NCBI GenBank assembly: GCA_017553575.1
Contig: JAFZKQ010000083.1
Coordinates: 1 to 48,709 of the forward strand
Length of the DNA: 48,709 nt
Source: Paludibacteraceae bacterium
Lineage (GTDB): Bacteria > Bacteroidota > Bacteroidia > Bacteroidales > Paludibacteraceae
Direction: 5' to 3'
Under the pieces are notes generated by a model. That model saw only the letters and a program-made list of their open reading frames with translations. It was not told the origin of the DNA and did not search any database. This document shows, one piece after another, positions 25,636-34,237 of the stretch. How positions within the stretch are numbered: position 1 is the first letter of the stretch; the number at the start of each line of letters is the position of its first letter. The position numbers and the translations under genes are program-made.

Positions 25636-26331
25636 TTACTCCCACACCCGAAGGGTCCGGGCATTCCGCTTCTCGACACAACGCCTCGTCACATTCACCC
25701 AACTTAGACAATGGTCCAATATAATGGAATCGGAGGTCACCACATTTGCCTTTTCCCACAGGGCTTTGTCAACCTGCTTGAGAATTTGGATATCCAAGCC
25801 GAACGGATAGTCTTCGCCCACCTCGGCAATAAGTGTTTTCAGTCGCCCCGAGTTTGAAACGGGCTCGTCCAGCAAGATGTTAACCTTCGCCACGCCCATC
25901 TCCTCCAATGTATCAAAAAGAATCCTCACCGCCTCCCCCGTCTCAGGGATTATCTTATAAGTGCCTCGCAGAGCCGCAAGGTCGCGGATAGTTCCATCCA
26001 TGCCGTCAAACAGCAAAGAATCGCTCAGCATAACCTCCAAGGAGATGACTGTGTTGAAGCCGTCGATCCAAACCTCCTCCCCTGCCACTGAAGTCCGCTC
26101 CTTTAATCTCCTGACGCTCAGTTGCTCAGTCGTAGCAATACTGCGTGCGATGGCAAGCCGCTGACGTTCCGAAAGCGAATAGTGCGTCCCTACAAAGGTG
26201 GAAGCCTGTTTCAGGTCGTACCCCTCGTTAATCAAATAGCAGATATGCCGTGAAGCCATCCGCATCTTTTCCAAGGCCGACGGAGAAAAGTTTCTTTCAT
26301 CCACCGGCAAATATCCTCGTTTCGCATCCAT
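25636..26331 (-). CDS. DUF434 domain protein
   Basis: A 231-residue soluble protein. The N-terminal helical part (FSPSALEKMRMASRHICYL) and YSLSERQRLAIARSI match DUF434, and the C-terminal half (VWIDGFNTVISLEVML, ILLDEPVSNSGRL, VVTSDSIILDH) resembles the nuclease-like PIN/DUF5616 partner domain with spaced acidic residues. The Asp residues in WIDGFN and TSDSIILD could form a metal site; that is inference. Function is not known. It lies upstream of the Cys-rich gene in the same direction. Confidence 0.78.
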   Translation of the reverse strand: MDAKRGYLPVDERNFSPSALEKMRMASRHICYLINEGYDLKQASTFVGTHYSLSERQRLAIARSIATTEQLSVRRLKERTSVAGEEVWIDGFNTVISLEVMLSDSLLFDGMDGTIRDLAALRGTYKIIPETGEAVRILFDTLEEMGVAKVNILLDEPVSNSGRLKTLIAEVGEDYPFGLDIQILKQVDKALWEKANVVTSDSIILDHCLSWVNVTRRCVEKRNARTLRVWE

Positions 26332-26357
26332 ATCAACAAGTTTTATGTGAGTTTAGT

Positions 26358-26471
26358 TCAACCCTCTAACACCCTATCCAACTGCGACATAGCATACAAA
26401 GGACAGATGCGCACCTTGCGGATGTCGCCCGTTTCCGAGTCGGTGTAGGAAAACTCACTCCATCCCTCAAC
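26358..26471 (-). pseudogene. C-terminal gene remnant
   Basis: A 37-codon open frame with no start codon, closed upstream by a TAG at 26474-26472. It reads VEGWSEFSYTDSETGDIRK then VRICPLYAMSQLDRVLEG and ends in TGA. The smooth amphipathic end looks like a real protein tail; I do not recognise the family. It probably marks a deletion or recombination point before the accessory patch. Confidence 0.45.
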
Positions 26472-26570
26472 CTATTACAACACATAACCACCGTTATATC
26501 AAAGACATAAACATACGAAATTAAAAAATCCAAACATTTAAATCACCGATTTTTATAATTTTCCAAACAT

Positions 26571-27188
26571 TTAGCCACAACCCGCTTCATTTTCCTTGTT
26601 CAATATGACAGACAGATGGTCGGCATCAATGCCCATTCCCCAGACACCGGTTCGGTCAACTATTCCAAGTTTTTTCTGTCGGGCGGGGTCACGTGGGTCG
26701 TGTTTGATGTATTCCGACACAAGCGAAAAGTCGGGCAACTCAATGCCGTGCGCCCAAAGTATATCTTCCATACGGACGATGGCTCTCATAGTCTGTTCTT
26801 CGCCAATCTTAGTCCTGTAATCTTCTGCATCACAGATATTTCCCATCTCAAACGGAATGTTGAGCACGGTGTCTAACTCGCCTCTGACGTTAGGAATGCT
26901 CTTGTAGAGTGCCGTGAGCGCCTCAAACTCCTCACGGGTGAGGTCGGTACTCTGAACACTGACATCCTCAAAGTTCTTGTATTTCAGGATATATCCGGGT
27001 ACAACGTCGCCGTATTCCCACCAACCGTCAGACCAAGTTTCCTTGGGCCACTGCCACATCTTTCGGGCAACAACTGTCCAATCCTTGTCGGGGTAAAGCG
27101 TTAGCAAATACCGCTCTATGCACATAAAAACGTAGCACAGACGGCCAGTCATCGAGATGTTTTCAAATCGTGTGTCTTTATTATCCAT
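26571..27188 (-). CDS. Uncharacterised protein, immunity-like setting
   Basis: A 205-residue soluble protein that I cannot assign. It is rich in Trp and acidic residues: ARKMWQWPKETWSDGWWEYG near 45 and WGMGIDADHLSVILN near 183. There is no signal peptide or membrane helix. It starts 23 nt after the ankyrin gene in the same direction. Small acidic Trp-rich cytosolic proteins beside ankyrin or DUF proteins are common in polyimmunity loci, which is only a suggestion here. Confidence 0.6.
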   Translation of the reverse strand: MDNKDTRFENISMTGRLCYVFMCIERYLLTLYPDKDWTVVARKMWQWPKETWSDGWWEYGDVVPGYILKYKNFEDVSVQSTDLTREEFEALTALYKSIPNVRGELDTVLNIPFEMGNICDAEDYRTKIGEEQTMRAIVRMEDILWAHGIELPDFSLVSEYIKHDPRDPARQKKLGIVDRTGVWGMGIDADHLSVILNKENEAGCG

Positions 27189-27211
27189 TAAGATAAGTTG
27201 TATAATACGTT

Positions 27212-27859
27212 TTAATCATAAAAAACTTTGACCAAATCCCAAATCGGCTCGGTGCAGTAGATCTCTTGATTCGTTTTCTTTGCATACGAAGAAACCGTGT
27301 TCTTTTCCGCACCACTGTCCAAAAGATATTTAAAAATCCTCAGCAAATCCTCGTTCTGTTCTTCGGAAGGCTTAATCCTTGGATATTTCGGGTCGGGATA
27401 GACTCTGTTGGCGGCAAATAGTACGCGTGAAATAACTCCATTGTTGAAATAATCGGTTTTGCTCAAATCTGCGCCATGTTCCACCACCGCTTTGAGAAAA
27501 TCAAACGCCTCGTCAGCATCTTCCTTGCTATGTATCAGTCGGTAAGTGTTTGACTGTTCGTCCAATTCGTAACGCCGCGCATTGTAAACCGCCACCAACG
27601 CCACATCAAAAAAGACCGGATTAGCCAAAGTTTTGCGATGTTTAGGCGATTCGATAAAATTGACATCAGCACCGTGTTCCAACAAGTACCAAGCAATCTT
27701 TCGGTGCCACCCCGTAGTAACAGCCACCTGCAACGGCGACATTCCTTTGGTGTCGTTAGGTTTCATAGGGGCAACGGCATTGACACAAGCGGGATTTTTC
27801 TCCACGCAGGCTATCACGTCGTCCAAACTATCATTGCGTATCGCTTCAAAAATTTTCAT
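27212..27859 (-). CDS. Ankyrin repeat protein
   Basis: A 215-residue cytosolic protein. It shows at least three ankyrin units: KIFEAIRNDSLDDVIACVEK, GMSPLQVAVTTGWHRKIAWYLLEHGADVNF (split here by two conserved turns), and DFLKAVVEHGADLSKTDYF. The frame is open upstream to 27889, but Met at 27859 lies 2 nt after the stop of a small frame (27862-27984) and starts the first repeat. Such proteins bind other proteins; the partner is not known. It is in one unit with the 26571 gene. Confidence 0.8.
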   Translation of the reverse strand: MKIFEAIRNDSLDDVIACVEKNPACVNAVAPMKPNDTKGMSPLQVAVTTGWHRKIAWYLLEHGADVNFIESPKHRKTLANPVFFDVALVAVYNARRYELDEQSNTYRLIHSKEDADEAFDFLKAVVEHGADLSKTDYFNNGVISRVLFAANRVYPDPKYPRIKPSEEQNEDLLRIFKYLLDSGAEKNTVSSYAKKTNQEIYCTEPIWDLVKVFYD

Positions 27860-27861
27860 TG

Positions 27862-28138
27862 TTATTCCTCCACAAATTCTATTCTGCACGGCATTGCTGT
27901 GCTCCCATCATATTTTGGTGTGTTCTCCTGCAATATTTCAAGCAAGAGAGCGGAGGTGGCATCGTCCGACAAGTTACCATTCATAATATTCTTGTTTATC
28001 AAAAGGTTCGGATTTGTCACTAGGGTATCCATACTCCTTTCTGAAATTTATTTCGTAGCAAAAAATACACTTTTCTGAGGTTTCATGCAATTTTTTTGTG
28101 ATTTTTTTATCCACCTCCACAAACACAAAATTAAGCAT
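27862..28138 (-). pseudogene. Small gene split into two overlapping frames
   Basis: An upstream frame (28138-27974, beginning LNFVFVEVDKKITKKL, ending DKQEYYEW) stops inside TATGAATGGTAA. A second frame starts at the ATG in that same string (27984) and runs 40 residues (NGNLSDDATSALLLEILQ... to CRIEFVEE), stopping 2 nt before the ankyrin ATG. Joined, they would give about 95 residues of even composition. Either a frameshift broke one small gene, or two tiny genes are translationally coupled. No family is recognised. Confidence 0.45.
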
Positions 28139-28201
28139 CTCCGCAATAATGCTTAAAAACATTTTCGTATCTTTACCATATTAATTTAAACATAATACAT
28201 T

Positions 28202-29176
28202 ATGACAAAACACAACCTTGTCACTGCAATTTCCGCCATGGTCATCACACTTGGCAACGGGATGAGAGCCGAGGCTCAGATCTTCCAATCTTCGGGTAAG
28301 TCCGCCGCTGATCTTTCTACCGAAGAGATTATAAACCAAGCCGAAGGCGACTTCAACAAAGACGGCATTAAAGATTTATTTATAAGCAATTACAAAGGTA
28401 GTGCATTCTATTTCGGCAAGGCAGACGGCAGTTATAGCCTTTTTCTCGATTCCGACTTGTCGGTAAGCAGCGACTCCAAACTCTCGGTAACCGACAAAGG
28501 CGTGCTCAGAATCCAAACGCTCCAATCCGATGTATTCCTATTCCGCTATCAAGACAATACTTTTTTGCTTATAGGAGGCAAACACGACAACGAATCGTAC
28601 AATTTTCTCACCAACAAAAAGGTAGAAACCATTGATTCAGGCTCATCCAAACGCACCGAAACTTTCGATATGCCCAAGCACCCTCCGTTTAAGTACGGTT
28701 GGTTTCCGCTCGATTGGAAGGCTCTGTGGGATGGCTTCACTTTTATTACAGAAGACGGCGGAATGAAGCCCGACGATATGATCTCACTCGGCATTTACCG
28801 CCGTATGCAGTTGGAAGAAAGAATCAACAACCGCAACATGTGCAACCTCGACACTGATTACGGCAGAGACTATCCCTCATTAGACGAAAAAGGCGAAGGC
28901 TCGGCTATGGGCACCGTCGAGAATCCGTTCTCTTACAATTCGGACTGTACTGTCACTTTCAAGAAACAGCCAAACGGCACTTTCAAAATCCATGTGCAAT
29001 ACCTTATCGAAGAGCGCGGTTACGAAGGCGAATTGTACAAATATATCAACGAGCACCCCGAGTATGAGAATTTAGACTTCGACGAGCAACTGAAAAAAGC
29101 AGGACTCACCATCCCCGAACCCATAAAGATTGAGGAAGACTTAATTTTCAACGGGAAATTTATAGAACTAAAATAA
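28202..29176 (+). CDS. Secreted protein of unknown function
   Basis: A 324-residue protein with a signal peptide (about 1-25, ending AEAQ). GDFNKDGIKDLFISN near 52 looks like a single FG-GAP/EF-type calcium loop. The middle has an aromatic patch (KYGWFPLDWKALWDGFTF) and the end is acidic. No enzyme motif is seen. It starts a rightward pair with the lipoprotein at 29189. The upstream region has TATCTTTA (28168-28175), one base off the -7 consensus. Confidence 0.7.
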   Translation: MTKHNLVTAISAMVITLGNGMRAEAQIFQSSGKSAADLSTEEIINQAEGDFNKDGIKDLFISNYKGSAFYFGKADGSYSLFLDSDLSVSSDSKLSVTDKGVLRIQTLQSDVFLFRYQDNTFLLIGGKHDNESYNFLTNKKVETIDSGSSKRTETFDMPKHPPFKYGWFPLDWKALWDGFTFITEDGGMKPDDMISLGIYRRMQLEERINNRNMCNLDTDYGRDYPSLDEKGEGSAMGTVENPFSYNSDCTVTFKKQPNGTFKIHVQYLIEERGYEGELYKYINEHPEYENLDFDEQLKKAGLTIPEPIKIEEDLIFNGKFIELK

Positions 29177-29180
29177 TAAT

Positions 29181-29208
29181 GTAGAGACGTGCCACGGTGC
29201 GTCCCCAC
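29181..29208. repeat. Imperfect 28-bp palindrome of the GTAGAGACG type
   Basis: GTAGAGACGTGCCA and the facing CGGTGCGTCCCCAC form an imperfect inverted repeat with G-T pairs. It resembles dispersed GTAGRGACG palindromes I remember from Bacteroidales and other genomes. It lies between the secreted protein and the lipoprotein and contains the only in-frame start (GTG, 29189) of the latter. Confidence 0.55.
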
Positions 29209-30367
29209 GCAAAAAATTAACTCTATTATAAAACCACACATTTTTATCATCTCCGCCCTCACATTGGCATCCTGCGGTGGCGGCACGCCACAGCAAGAGG
29301 CAGGCAATGCTGAACAGGTCAATCAAACTGAACAGGCCTATCAATATGTAGAGCCTCAGGATTCTGTCGCAAAAATCATTTGGGACAAACTCAAAACCGA
29401 CGACCCGCATATTTCAACTATTATTGCCACAGCGGTAAAACTCAACTATATGCCGCAGTCGAAAGCTGAAAAGAATGTGTCTAAAACCTCCTTCGACTAC
29501 ACCTACGAAGGCCCATATATCGAGGGGCAAGGCGAAACACTTACTGCCAAAATCCGTCTGCAATGCTATCAAACGCTTGACTCGTCATGGATTGCAGTTG
29601 TTGACGAAACTGTTTTGGGCGACCAAATAGACTCCAAGGAAATAACTCAAAAAATATGGACTGTGAAATACAAAGACGGTCAAGTCTCTGCCACCGACGC
29701 TAAGCAAGTGTTTGACAACAACTTCTATTCTTTGGAAACTCTTCGCAAAAGACCCGAAGGCCGCGACACTGTGGTCTTTGAAAACACTGCGTTAACATTT
29801 TATTCTTTAAGGAATTGGCCTATCAAATATACATGGAATGGCAAAAATTTTGATTTGGATTCCAAGATTCTGTTCAACAATGTAAATACGTATCACGGCT
29901 CGTTCAACAATTACTACAATCTTGATCTTTATAATATTATAATCGGCGAACACTACGATTATCTTGGCGACGGAGTGCTTAAAGACCCGTCAGGCAAAAT
30001 CCTCGCGAAATTTGACCTTGTCGACGGTAAGGTAACAGGCTATACCATAGTAGACTCATCGTGCGCAGTGGTTCAAGGGTTCAACGGCTCTTATCCCGGC
30101 ATCAGAACCGAAGGCTTTTCAAACAAGCCTATTGCATTGGGCTTCCCAATCAAGAATGTTCTCGACTACGATTGCGGACAGTGGAAAAACATGAAAGACA
30201 CTGCGGTTACCAAAGGAATGAAAGACGGTAAATATATTATTACTCAACAACTCAACCATTCCGAATGTAACGGAATCATACTCGATGTTTTCATTGATTA
30301 TGTTGCCAAAGACGAAAACTCTCTTATCGAATCCATAAAAGTTTACAGCAAGAGTGAGGCGAATTAA
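29189..30367 (+). CDS. Lipoprotein of unknown function
   Basis: About 392 residues. A hydrophobic signal ends in a clear lipobox (ISALTLASCGGG), so it is a lipoprotein. The rest is a globular, Asp/Lys/Tyr-rich region without known motifs. The start is uncertain: the only in-frame candidate is the GTG at 29189, inside a palindromic repeat, which adds 10 odd residues (PRCVPTQK). Insertion of the repeat may have replaced the original start. It follows the secreted protein gene by 12 nt and is probably cotranscribed. Confidence 0.65.
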   Translation: MPRCVPTQKINSIIKPHIFIISALTLASCGGGTPQQEAGNAEQVNQTEQAYQYVEPQDSVAKIIWDKLKTDDPHISTIIATAVKLNYMPQSKAEKNVSKTSFDYTYEGPYIEGQGETLTAKIRLQCYQTLDSSWIAVVDETVLGDQIDSKEITQKIWTVKYKDGQVSATDAKQVFDNNFYSLETLRKRPEGRDTVVFENTALTFYSLRNWPIKYTWNGKNFDLDSKILFNNVNTYHGSFNNYYNLDLYNIIIGEHYDYLGDGVLKDPSGKILAKFDLVDGKVTGYTIVDSSCAVVQGFNGSYPGIRTEGFSNKPIALGFPIKNVLDYDCGQWKNMKDTAVTKGMKDGKYIITQQLNHSECNGIILDVFIDYVAKDENSLIESIKVYSKSEAN

Positions 30368-30442
30368 CCGCCCTACTCAACAAGGTCGATAAGTCTGTAG
30401 ATTGTTGCCTTTGGCAAAGGGACAAAACAAATAAAACAATGT

Positions 30443-30480
30443 CGCTTGTAGAGCCGATGTGCACACCGGCTCTACAAGCG
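30443..30480. repeat. 38-bp near-perfect palindrome
   Basis: CGCTTGTAGAGCCG (30443-30456) and its exact complement (30467-30480) enclose 10 nt that are themselves palindromic (TGTGCACA) but for one pair. The core GTAGAGCCG resembles the repeat at 29181. It lies 75 nt after the lipoprotein gene. No T run follows, so it is better read as a repeat than a terminator. Confidence 0.7.
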
Positions 30481-30552
30481 AATTCTAAATCGACAACTAA
30501 TTATTAATCAAAAACTATCTGTTGCGGCCACGCACCTAGCAAGAATGACGAA

Positions 30553-31089
30553 TCACAAAAAGATTTTGCACCACTCGTCAAAACGGGCAATGGTCTCGTC
30601 ACCGAACTTCAGCAACTTCGTCCGTGCCTTCTCCACCGTATATTGCTCGCCAAGATGCGTCTTAGAAAAGAACTTGTCCGCAAAACAAATCAACTGTTCC
30701 TCTTTGGAGATCGGAAGCATATCGCGATGGGGCAACGGAAGATTCTCCTTTAAAATATGCGCCAACGACAAGCCCGTTCCCGTATGTCGCTCACACACCA
30801 ATGCATGGAGAGGATACCCCTCCAGACGCATGATTTCCGCCCCCAAATAGCCATGACATATATAAGGATGTTCCCCGAAACAATGCAAAACAGCCGCCGC
30901 CGTCCGGAAAATGCCAATGTCATGTAACATGGCCGCCTCGGAGATGAACGTCAAGTCAAGCCCCAAATCCGGATGCTTGCGAGCCATCGACAAAGCCAAC
31001 TCGGTCACCGAAACAGAATGGTCTACCAATATATTATAGGCATCACCGCCCTTCTCGTAATATTTCTCTATTATCTCATACGGATTCAT
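30553..31089 (-). CDS. HD domain hydrolase (HDIG type)
   Basis: A 178-residue protein. The HD metal site is laid out as VDHSVSVTELALSMA (first His), EAAMLHDIGIFRTA (His-Asp), ICHGYLGAEIM and VCERHTGTGLS (further His). This is the HDIG family of phosphohydrolases acting on nucleotides or related substrates. The frame is open to 31155 but Met at 31089 (NPYEIIEKYYEKGG) is the family start. It stands alone, divergent from tatD. Confidence 0.88.
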   Translation of the reverse strand: MNPYEIIEKYYEKGGDAYNILVDHSVSVTELALSMARKHPDLGLDLTFISEAAMLHDIGIFRTAAAVLHCFGEHPYICHGYLGAEIMRLEGYPLHALVCERHTGTGLSLAHILKENLPLPHRDMLPISKEEQLICFADKFFSKTHLGEQYTVEKARTKLLKFGDETIARFDEWCKIFL

Positions 31090-31287
31090 ACCACAAATTT
31101 TTAAGGTGGGTTCAACAATGTGCAGAAAAACTTCCGCACACAATACAAGACACAAAGAAAATTAAATAATTTTGCAACGACAAGAGTCCACTCCTAATAT
31201 AATAGGTAGTTCCGAAGATTTGATTTCGGCAAATCCCCTATCCTTTTGGACTCATCTATTAAATAAGAGACAAAATTTCCACCATTC

Positions 31288-32058
31288 ATGGAATTAACAG
31301 ACACACATACGCACCTCTACGAACCAGAATTTAAGGAGGACATCGACGAGGTCATCGCCCGACTGAGGGAAAATCACATCACCAGGGTACTATTGCCCAA
31401 CATAGACAGCGCCAGCATAGAACCCATGCACACGCTCGCCGACAGCCACCCCGACCTCTTCCATTGTATGATGGGACTACACCCTACCAACGTAAATGCA
31501 AATTACCGGGCAGAACTCGACATCGTCGAATCCTGGTTGAAACAACGGAAATACTGCGCCATAGGGGAAATCGGCATTGATCTCTATTGGGACGAACAAT
31601 ACAAAGAGGAGCAAGCCATCGCCTTCGAGACCCAAATCGCTTTGTCCCTCGAACACGACCTTCCGATCGATATCCACTGCCGCAAAGCCTTCGAGGAGAC
31701 GGCCGCCTCAATCCGAAAATTCAAGGGGAAAGGAGTCAGAGGCGTATTCCATAGTTTTACGGGCACGAAAGAAGAAGCCGAAGCCATCTTCGAATTAGGA
31801 GATTTCCTTTTAGGGATAAACGGCATCGTCACATTCAAAAAAGCGGAGATTGCCCACACCTTGGAGAGCGTTCCATTGGAGAAAATCATACTGGAAACCG
31901 ACGCTCCTTACCTGGCTCCAGTACCCCACAGGGGAAAGCGAAACGAGAGTTCATACCTCCTCCACATCGCAGAAAAAATAGCCGAAATAAAGGGGATAAG
32001 CGTAGAAGAAGTGGCAAAAACGACAACAAACAACGCCATCAAAGCCTTTTCTCTATAA
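31288..32058 (+). CDS. tatD: TatD family DNase
   Basis: A 256-residue metal hydrolase with a TIM barrel. DTHTHLY near residue 4 gives two metal His, GEIGIDLYWD near 91 gives the Glu, PIDIHCRKA near 127 and GVFHSFTG near 153 give further His, and ILETDAPYLAPVPHRGKRNES near 204 the final Asp (shown in part). Members have 3' to 5' exonuclease activity. It is followed 85 nt later by tRNA-Ser. Confidence 0.95.
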   Translation: MELTDTHTHLYEPEFKEDIDEVIARLRENHITRVLLPNIDSASIEPMHTLADSHPDLFHCMMGLHPTNVNANYRAELDIVESWLKQRKYCAIGEIGIDLYWDEQYKEEQAIAFETQIALSLEHDLPIDIHCRKAFEETAASIRKFKGKGVRGVFHSFTGTKEEAEAIFELGDFLLGINGIVTFKKAEIAHTLESVPLEKIILETDAPYLAPVPHRGKRNESSYLLHIAEKIAEIKGISVEEVAKTTTNNAIKAFSL

Positions 32059-32143
32059 AAGTTCAAAAAAAAATATCCAAATATTTGACTGAATATAAAA
32101 ATTTATAGAAATTTGTGCCTACTAAGGTCTAGCAACCACAATA

Positions 32144-32231
32144 GGAGAGATGCTCGAGTGGCTGAAGAGGCACGCCTGGAAAGCGTGTATACGTCAAAAG
32201 CGTATCACGGGTTCGAATCCCGTTCTCTCCG
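32144..32231 (+). tRNA. tRNA-Ser (GGA)
   Basis: An 88-nt class II tRNA with acceptor GGAGAGA/TCTCTCC, anticodon loop CTGGAAA (GGA), a long variable arm (TACGTCAAAAGCGTA) and T loop TTCGAAT. CCA is not encoded. A promoter candidate TTTG-N20-GAAATTTG (32084-32115) lacks the TA. The ExbB-type gene starts 51 nt after it. Confidence 0.96.
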
Positions 32232-32282
32232 CAACAAACAACAAAAAATCAAAAAAAATTAATAACTAATCAAAAAAGAAAA

Positions 32283-33119
32283 ATGAAAAAAGTATTTGCA
32301 GTTTTAGCAATTTTGGGAGTTTTTGCGTTCGGCATGACTTCGAATATCTTTGCTCAAGATGAAGAGTACTCGTCAGAGGATCAAACGACAGTACAAGAAG
32401 CCCCAGCTCCTGCTCCTGCTCCTGCAGCAGTAGCCGCAGCTCCTGCACAAGAAGCCGCTCCTGCACCAACAACGCAAGAACTTGGCACATTCAAGACTTT
32501 GAAGATTAAATTTATCGAGGGTGGTGCCGGATTCATGGCATGTGTAGCACTCTGCTTGATCTTGGGTCTTGCACTTTGTATCGAGAGAATTATCTATTTG
32601 AGCTTGGCATCAACCAACACAAAGAAGTTGCTCGAAAATGTTGAAACAGAGTTGTTGGAAAACGACGATGTAGAGGCAGCTAAAGAGATCTGCGCTAACA
32701 CTCGTGGTCCTATCGCTTCTATCTTCTATCAAGGTTTGATGAGAATCGACGAGGGTGCTGACGTAGTTGAAAAGGCAGTCGTATCTTACGGTGGTGTTCA
32801 AATGGGTCTTTTGGAGAAGAACGTAACATGGATTTCCCTCTGTATCGCACTTGGACCTATGTTGGGATTCATGGGTACCGTTATTGGTATGATCGGTGCA
32901 TTCGATAGAATTCAACAAATGGGTGATATCTCTGCAACAATCGTTGCCGGTGGTATCAAGGTTGCCTTGTTGACAACTGTGTTCGGTTTGATCGTAGCCA
33001 TGATTCTTCAAGTGTTCTTGAACTTCATCTTGACTCGTATCGAGGCTTTGGTTTCAGAGATGGAAGACTCTTCAATCTCATTGGTTGACACTGTCATCAA
33101 GTACAAAGCTGGAAAATAA
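32283..33119 (+). CDS. MotA/TolQ/ExbB proton channel protein (second set)
   Basis: A 278-residue protein. A signal-like N-terminus (KKVFAVLAILGVFAFG) is followed by an Ala/Pro/Glu-rich stretch (about 35-65), then the ExbB core with three helices: FMACVALCLILGLALCIERI near 82, ALGPMLGFMGTVIGMIGAF near 190, and GGIKVALLTTVFGLIVAMI near 222. The GFMGTVIGM and Thr-rich motifs match ExbB. It heads a four-gene set with a small membrane protein and two ExbD. The Ala/Pro extension is unusual for classical ExbB but typical in Bacteroidota. Confidence 0.9.
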   Translation: MKKVFAVLAILGVFAFGMTSNIFAQDEEYSSEDQTTVQEAPAPAPAPAAVAAAPAQEAAPAPTTQELGTFKTLKIKFIEGGAGFMACVALCLILGLALCIERIIYLSLASTNTKKLLENVETELLENDDVEAAKEICANTRGPIASIFYQGLMRIDEGADVVEKAVVSYGGVQMGLLEKNVTWISLCIALGPMLGFMGTVIGMIGAFDRIQQMGDISATIVAGGIKVALLTTVFGLIVAMILQVFLNFILTRIEALVSEMEDSSISLVDTVIKYKAGK

Positions 33120-33154
33120 ACCATAAAATACGGATTGTTTTAAAATAAATGAAC

Positions 33155-33601
33155 ATGGCAAATAGAATTCCACAAATAGCACTAATAGCAATGCTTGCCA
33201 TCTCTGTGATCGTTGCGTTACTGTTCTTTTTGGGTGGAGATGTAGATCCAAACGCTGAATACTTGGAGCCTAACAACACAGGCATGTTACTGGGTTGGGC
33301 ATACTTCCTTGTAGGCGCTGTATGTGTTGTTACATTGGTTGCAGCAGGCATTGGATTTATCACAAAAATCTCTTCTGACGCAAAGGCAGCAACAACATCA
33401 TTGGTCAGCATTGTCGCATTGGCTTTGTTGTTGTGCATCACATACTTTGCAGCAGACACTCATCCGCTTCCACTCGTAGAGGGAACGGAACAATCAGAAT
33501 TCGACCTTAGAATTTCCGGCATGTGCATCGTTTCTGCATTTATCTTAGCAGGTATCGCAGCTTTCGTATCTTTGTTCGGATTCTTGGCTAAACGATTTTA
33601 A
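33155..33601 (+). CDS. Small four-helix membrane protein of the ExbB/ExbD set
   Basis: A 148-residue protein with four predicted helices: about 7-27 (LIAMLAISVIVALLFFLG), 45-70, 80-102 and 122-146 (FILAGIAAFVSLFGFLAKRF). No motif beyond this is recognised. It lies 35 nt after the ExbB gene and 12 nt before exbD. Its constant place inside such sets suggests it is a channel partner; that is inference. Confidence 0.75.
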   Translation: MANRIPQIALIAMLAISVIVALLFFLGGDVDPNAEYLEPNNTGMLLGWAYFLVGAVCVVTLVAAGIGFITKISSDAKAATTSLVSIVALALLLCITYFAADTHPLPLVEGTEQSEFDLRISGMCIVSAFILAGIAAFVSLFGFLAKRF

Positions 33602-33613
33602 AAAAGTAGCATA

Positions 33614-34237
33614 ATGGGTAAAAAAAGAGAAGTACAAGAAATCAACGCAAGCTCAATGGCCGACATTGCGTTCTTGTTGCTTATCTTCTTCCTTGTAACT
33701 ACTTCCATGGCGACAGACAAGGGTCTGCTTAGAGTCTTGCCTGCTCCGATGCCAAAAGACAAAGAAATCGTTGAAGAAGAGGTAAAGATCAAGGAGAGAA
33801 ACATCCTCCAAATCCTCGTCAACAGCAACGACGAATTGATGGTAAACGGACAGCCAATGGACATCTCAAAACTTAGGGAAAAGGCGAAGGAATTCATCGT
33901 CAACCCTAACAATTCAGAGGAGTTGCCAGAAAAGGAGATTATCAACGTCGATTATTTCGGAAACGTTGGAGTAACAAAGAGCCACGTAATTTCGCTTTTG
34001 AACGACCGCGGAACTTCCTACCAAGTTTATCTCTCAGTCCAAAACGAGCTGGTTGCAGCTTACAACGAGTTGAGGGATGAAATGTGCAGAAAGAAACTCT
34101 CAATGTCTTTGGAGGATTTGGCTAAGTCAAAAGACGAAAAAGACAAAGACAAATATGATGTGCTCGCAAAGAAGGTTTACCCAATGAAGATTTCAGAGGC
34201 AGAACCTAAGAGCTACGGAAAGGAAGGAGGTAACTAA
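33614..34237 (+). CDS. ExbD/TolR family protein
   Basis: A 207-residue protein: a basic head (GKKREVQEINASSMADIAF), one helix (LLLIFFLVTTSMAT) with the Asp of MADIAF expected to bind the proton, and a long periplasmic domain. It is longer than classical ExbD (about 140). Its stop codon overlaps the start of the next exbD gene. Confidence 0.9.
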   Translation: MGKKREVQEINASSMADIAFLLLIFFLVTTSMATDKGLLRVLPAPMPKDKEIVEEEVKIKERNILQILVNSNDELMVNGQPMDISKLREKAKEFIVNPNNSEELPEKEIINVDYFGNVGVTKSHVISLLNDRGTSYQVYLSVQNELVAAYNELRDEMCRKKLSMSLEDLAKSKDEKDKDKYDVLAKKVYPMKISEAEPKSYGKEGGN

